Assembly: GCA_041581335.1 (NCBI GenBank)
Contig: JBFIDG010000074.1
Coordinates: 1 to 9,938 of the forward strand
DNA: 9,938 nucleotides
Direction: 5' to 3'
Source of the DNA: JBFGSX01 sp041581335
GTDB taxonomy: Archaea; Thermoplasmatota; E2; JACPAO01; JAHFTW01
A model generated the notes under the pieces. It did no database searches and was not told where the DNA came from. It saw only the letters and a program-made list of their open reading frames with translations. Below are positions 7,582-9,938 of the stretch, piece after piece. The position numbers and the translations under genes are program-made. How positions within the stretch are numbered: position 1 is the first letter of the stretch; every line of letters starts with the position of its first letter.

Positions 7582-7621
7582 TTTTAACGGGCGGCTGGGA
7601 AATGCGGGCGGGAGGCCAGTC
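7582..7621 (+). promoter_or_regulatory. Short promoter and ribosome-binding region for the cysteine-rich gene
   Basis: GTTTTAACG right after the acylphosphatase stop (TTTTAA at 7582-7587) is a plausible TATA-like box or an oligo-T terminator. A GGAGG site at 7611-7615 lies 6 bases before the ATG at 7622. Transcription starting about 27 bases after the box would just include this site, so a very short leader is possible; readthrough from mscS-acyP is the alternative. Confidence 0.35.
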
Positions 7622-8086
7622 ATGCGATTTGTCGTTGCGTTTGCATCAATGGTTGTCCTGGCCACCCGATCCGGGGGCCCGTCGGTAAATGCACAGCCCC
7701 CGCTTCCCTGTCCGGCTGGGGCTCCGTGTATCTGGATTGAACCAACCCTTGCAGTCTCGCCTGTCGGAGTCAATCAATTCGGCCCGCCCTTGGTCGAAGC
7801 GCATGGGGTAGTGTTGTCGTTTGCAACGGTTCAGACTTCAATTGTGAATGCGGCGCCGCCCGGCCAATCAGAGTGCGGAGGTCTCATGCCGATTGTTACG
7901 GGCGTTACGCCTGTGTCATGCGCTGCGAATCCATGGGTGGCTAGCCAGACGCTTTACAGGGCCGTGACAGTGAATTCCATCGGGTGTTTGATGGAAGGCG
8001 TGCTGAAGGTCGATCGGAATGGCGACGGGGTAACCGATGACACGGCACCCATTCTCTACATAACCGGCGACACGAGCCTGTGCTGA
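7622..8086 (+). CDS. Secreted six-cysteine protein of unknown function
   Basis: I do not recognise the family. The 154-aa product begins with a signal peptide (Arg2, hydrophobic FVVAFASMVVLA, likely cleavage after SVNA at residue 24), so it should be exported and soluble. The mature part has six Cys (30, 36, 85, 100, 122, 154), an even number that suits three disulfides, the last being the C-terminal residue. Near the C terminus DRNGDGVTDD (131-140) matches the D-x-N-x-D-G-x-x-x-D calcium loop seen in dockerin, EF-hand-like and thrombospondin type 3 repeats. The start ATG at 7622 has GGAGG six bases upstream. The end overlaps the downstream protease gene by 7 bases, so the two are co-translated. 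Third-position GC is only about 58% in 64 codons counted by hand, much lower than in the flanking genes, which hints at recent transfer. A role as partner, inhibitor or substrate of the protease is a guess from context. Confidence 0.7.
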   Translation: MRFVVAFASMVVLATRSGGPSVNAQPPLPCPAGAPCIWIEPTLAVSPVGVNQFGPPLVEAHGVVLSFATVQTSIVNAAPPGQSECGGLMPIVTGVTPVSCAANPWVASQTLYRAVTVNSIGCLMEGVLKVDRNGDGVTDDTAPILYITGDTSLC

Positions 8087-9138
8087 AATCGACCACCATC
8101 CTCGTCGCGGGCCTAATGATGGCTGGCTGTGTCGGCTCGAGTCAAGAGGGTGCATCGAGCACTTCGCCCGGTTTGAGCGTGGGGTCACACTCGTTGTCCC
8201 TGACTGGGTTGGAGGGATATGGTCAGCTTTGGCTAACCTCGTTGGATGATGGGCTTGTTCACAGCTGGCCAATTTCCAGGGCTGCGCTGCAGCTTGAAGG
8301 GTTGCGCCCTGCCACCCCGTACGTAGTCGGGGTCAGCGGGGCCCGAGGGCAGTGGGAGCATCAGCTGGTCACGTCGAATGTCGACTGGGGTGCGACGGTC
8401 GTCCCGGGGCTACGAATCGCGGCCGAGTATACGACTGGGTGCACGTTGTCGTTCCTTCTGACGAACTTGACGGGGTATCCTTTCTACATCACGGCGGCGC
8501 ATTGCGTCACTGATGGGACGAATCGATTCCTGGGCACCGCGGTCACCGCCGCGGAGTCTGGCCATCGGATTGGGACTGTGGAGGCCTTTTCTGACGCGGC
8601 GCTAGATGTTGCACTAATCAAGGTCGACGATGACACGCGGGGCATCGTGGGGCCTAAGATTCAGGGTATTGGGGGGCCCCAAGGGCTAGCCCGACAGTCG
8701 GACGTGAACAATGGTGATGGTGTATGCTTCTACGGGCATTCGGCCGCGCGAGAGCCGGCTGGAACCTTGGCCGCCCGCTGCGGCACTTTCACTCGTTGGC
8801 ATTCCTGGCGGACAGATTCCGGGCTCGTAGTCGAGCGGGCCCAGTTCGAGGTCTCAGATTCATTCATGGGGGATTCGGGGGCACCTTTGATCTCGTACGA
8901 CGGGGGGGCTGTGGGCACTGTTCTCTCCGCTGCGGGCACCGTGAACATAGCCGCATCACTATGCAGCACTCTGCTTTGGGCGGCAGAGGCAGGTTATGAT
9001 TTGCGTCTAGTCTCGGCCGGACCGGCGAACCCAACGATGACCAGATTTCCGGGGACTCCTTTGGGCGGGGCTGCAGCAGGCGAAACTCCGAACAACGCCC
9101 CGTGCGAATGGGAATTCCCGGGGCCTCGGTTTGCGTAG
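8080..9138 (+). CDS. Lipoprotein trypsin-like (S1 fold) serine protease
   Basis: A 352-aa surface-anchored protease. The GTG start at 8080 gives a signal peptide with Lys3 and the lipobox MAGC (Cys17). Residues about 31-100 look like a small beta-sandwich of fibronectin type III style (LEGLRPATPYVVGVSG at 73-87). The catalytic domain follows with the full triad: His141 in YITAAHC, Asp176 in LDVALIKVD, and Ser266 in MGDSGAPL. Cys121 and Cys142 match the disulfide that brackets the catalytic His in chymotrypsin-like enzymes. Asp260, six residues before the catalytic Ser, falls where trypsin has Asp189, so cleavage after Arg/Lys is possible. Four more Cys (216, 234, 295, 342) are present. There is no Shine-Dalgarno site; the start overlaps the previous gene's stop (GTGCTGA), implying coupling. 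Third-position GC is about 66% in 67 codons, against about 91% in the propeller gene, so it is compositionally foreign. The fold and triad are read directly; specificity is inferred. Confidence 0.85.
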   Translation: MLKSTTILVAGLMMAGCVGSSQEGASSTSPGLSVGSHSLSLTGLEGYGQLWLTSLDDGLVHSWPISRAALQLEGLRPATPYVVGVSGARGQWEHQLVTSNVDWGATVVPGLRIAAEYTTGCTLSFLLTNLTGYPFYITAAHCVTDGTNRFLGTAVTAAESGHRIGTVEAFSDAALDVALIKVDDDTRGIVGPKIQGIGGPQGLARQSDVNNGDGVCFYGHSAAREPAGTLAARCGTFTRWHSWRTDSGLVVERAQFEVSDSFMGDSGAPLISYDGGAVGTVLSAAGTVNIAASLCSTLLWAAEAGYDLRLVSAGPANPTMTRFPGTPLGGAAAGETPNNAPCEWEFPGPRFA

Positions 9139-9155
9139 TGCGGCCACGACAGCGG

Positions 9156-9165
9156 TGAAATAGAG
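9156..9165 (+). promoter_or_regulatory. Weak TATA-like box before the second propeller gene
   Basis: TGAAATAGAG is the most AT-rich part of the 45-base gap, with its centre about 24-26 bases before the ATG at 9184. No Shine-Dalgarno site precedes that ATG. The match to a TATA box is poor; it is listed because spacing agrees with the other two leaderless candidates in the window. Confidence 0.22.
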
Positions 9166-9183
9166 GCAGACCTGGTCGAACCC

Positions 9184-9938
9184 ATGCGTGCGTGGCTCCT
9201 TGCCGCTCTGATGATCACGGTCGCCCTTTCCGGCTGCGCTTCCAGCCCGGAGGGCAACACCGACCCTGTCGTGACGGAACCCGTCGAACCTGTCCTGGAG
9301 GACGCTCTTGCGGCGATCCTGGCCGGCAACCAGACCGTCAACCTCGAAGTGCTCGGTTCCTGGGAACAAAGCGGTGAAGAGGCCGCGGCCTGGGGCGACT
9401 ACATCTTCGTCGATGCCGGCAGCACCGTGCGCATCCTGCACCGCCTCGCCACCAACGGCACCTTCGAGGTCGAGCAGGTCGCCTCCATCGCCGTGCCCGG
9501 CCCGAAGGACATCAAGGTCAGCGACGACGGTGAATGGCTGTTCGTCGGCAACGACGAGCAGGCCAGCGCCATCGGCACGCAGGCCATCCCGGCACGCAAC
9601 GGCGGCTTCTACACCTACTTCATCGGAGACAAGGCCAACCCCGAACTGACCCACTACCTGCCTGTCGGCCCGACCCGCGGCCCCCACATGGTGGCGTACC
9701 TGCGCCAGGCGGACGGCAGCGAACTGGTCTTTGGTGCCAACGGCGACATCAGCATCAACAGCTTCGACCGCGAGACCGGCAAGCTCACCGAGCTCAGCCG
9801 CTACGCTCCGAACTACGTCACCGACGTCGACCGCGACCCGTACCGCCTCGACGCCTACTACCAACTCTACGCCCACGACATGTTCCCCATGGTCGACCCG
9901 GTCGCCAACCAGAGCCTGCTCTACGTGGCCAACTGGGA
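9184..9938 (+). CDS. Predicted beta-propeller surface lipoprotein, 5' part only
   Basis: The frame opens with ATG at 9184 and runs without a stop to the window end (251 complete codons), so the C-terminal part is missing. The signal peptide ends in LSGC (Cys18), followed by a low-complexity linker rich in Thr, Pro, Val and Glu, then DALAAILAGNQT. The body reads as beta-strand blades: LEVLGSWEQSGEEAAAWGDYIFV opens the first, DIKVSDDGEWLFVGND (about 111-126) is a typical propeller blade with the DDG turn, and SINSFDRETGKLTELSRY is another. No enzyme motif is visible. The layout matches surface lipoproteins with LVIVD or related propeller repeats, of the same general kind as the protein at positions 1-923, although the LVIVD core itself is not seen in the part available. 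Third-position GC is high again, unlike the preceding protease gene. No Shine-Dalgarno site is present; a leaderless start is possible. Confidence 0.8.
   Translation, partial: MRAWLLAALMITVALSGCASSPEGNTDPVVTEPVEPVLEDALAAILAGNQTVNLEVLGSWEQSGEEAAAWGDYIFVDAGSTVRILHRLATNGTFEVEQVASIAVPGPKDIKVSDDGEWLFVGNDEQASAIGTQAIPARNGGFYTYFIGDKANPELTHYLPVGPTRGPHMVAYLRQADGSELVFGANGDISINSFDRETGKLTELSRYAPNYVTDVDRDPYRLDAYYQLYAHDMFPMVDPVANQSLLYVANW

Noticed and set aside
7582..9183. Possible insertion sequence or transposon carrying the protease pair
   Set aside because: No transposase, terminal inverted repeats or target-site duplications could be found by eye at either edge; only the codon composition is unusual.
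9007..9876. A 289-codon open frame on the minus strand at the right end
   Set aside because: It lies opposite the protease 3' end and the signal-peptide-bearing lipoprotein gene; its composition (Val, Ala, Asp, Gly repeats) is typical of a shadow frame.

Overview
The window is gene-dense, GC-rich DNA (roughly two thirds G+C by eye) with no RNA genes, no recognisable mobile element and no CRISPR. The longest gap without a gene is about 90 bases. Several features suggest a GC-rich archaeon, perhaps Thermoplasmatota-like. First genes of transcripts lack Shine-Dalgarno sites and have AT-rich, TATA-like boxes about 26-28 bases before the start codon, while genes inside operons carry strong Shine-Dalgarno sites. 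There are also short lipobox-type lipoprotein signals and beta-propeller-type surface proteins. This is an inference from architecture; a high-GC bacterium is not excluded.

Layout. (1) Positions 1-923, plus strand: the 3' part of an LVIVD-repeat (beta-propeller-like) protein whose start lies outside the window. (2) Positions 942-5210, minus strand: a tightly overlapping branched-chain amino acid (HAAT family) ABC importer operon, read livH-livM-livG-livF, with junctions of TGATG or ATGA type. LivH is unusual: about 300 extra N-terminal residues (signal peptide, CARDB-like extracytoplasmic domain, about four membrane segments) precede a complete LivH permease. (3) Positions 5299-6420, plus strand: the matching substrate-binding lipoprotein gene, divergent from livH. 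The 88-base spacer holds a near-exact tandem repeat and a perfect 10-base palindrome. (4) Positions 6483-7581: a small MscS mechanosensitive channel and an acylphosphatase, 7 bases apart. (5) Positions 7622-9138: two overlapping genes with clearly lower third-position GC than their neighbours. They encode a secreted six-cysteine protein with a DxNxDG calcium-loop-like motif and a lipoprotein trypsin-like serine protease with an intact His-Asp-Ser triad. (6) Positions 9184-9938 and beyond: the 5' part of a second predicted beta-propeller lipoprotein.

How they work together. The lipoprotein at 5299 should capture substrate outside the membrane and pass it to LivH/LivM, with LivG/LivF supplying ATP hydrolysis. 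The ectodomain fused to LivH may help dock the binding protein or contact the cell surface. The protease pair looks like a transferred or fast-evolving surface module set between ordinary housekeeping genes. The two propeller-type proteins at the window ends may be paralogues that bracket the whole block.
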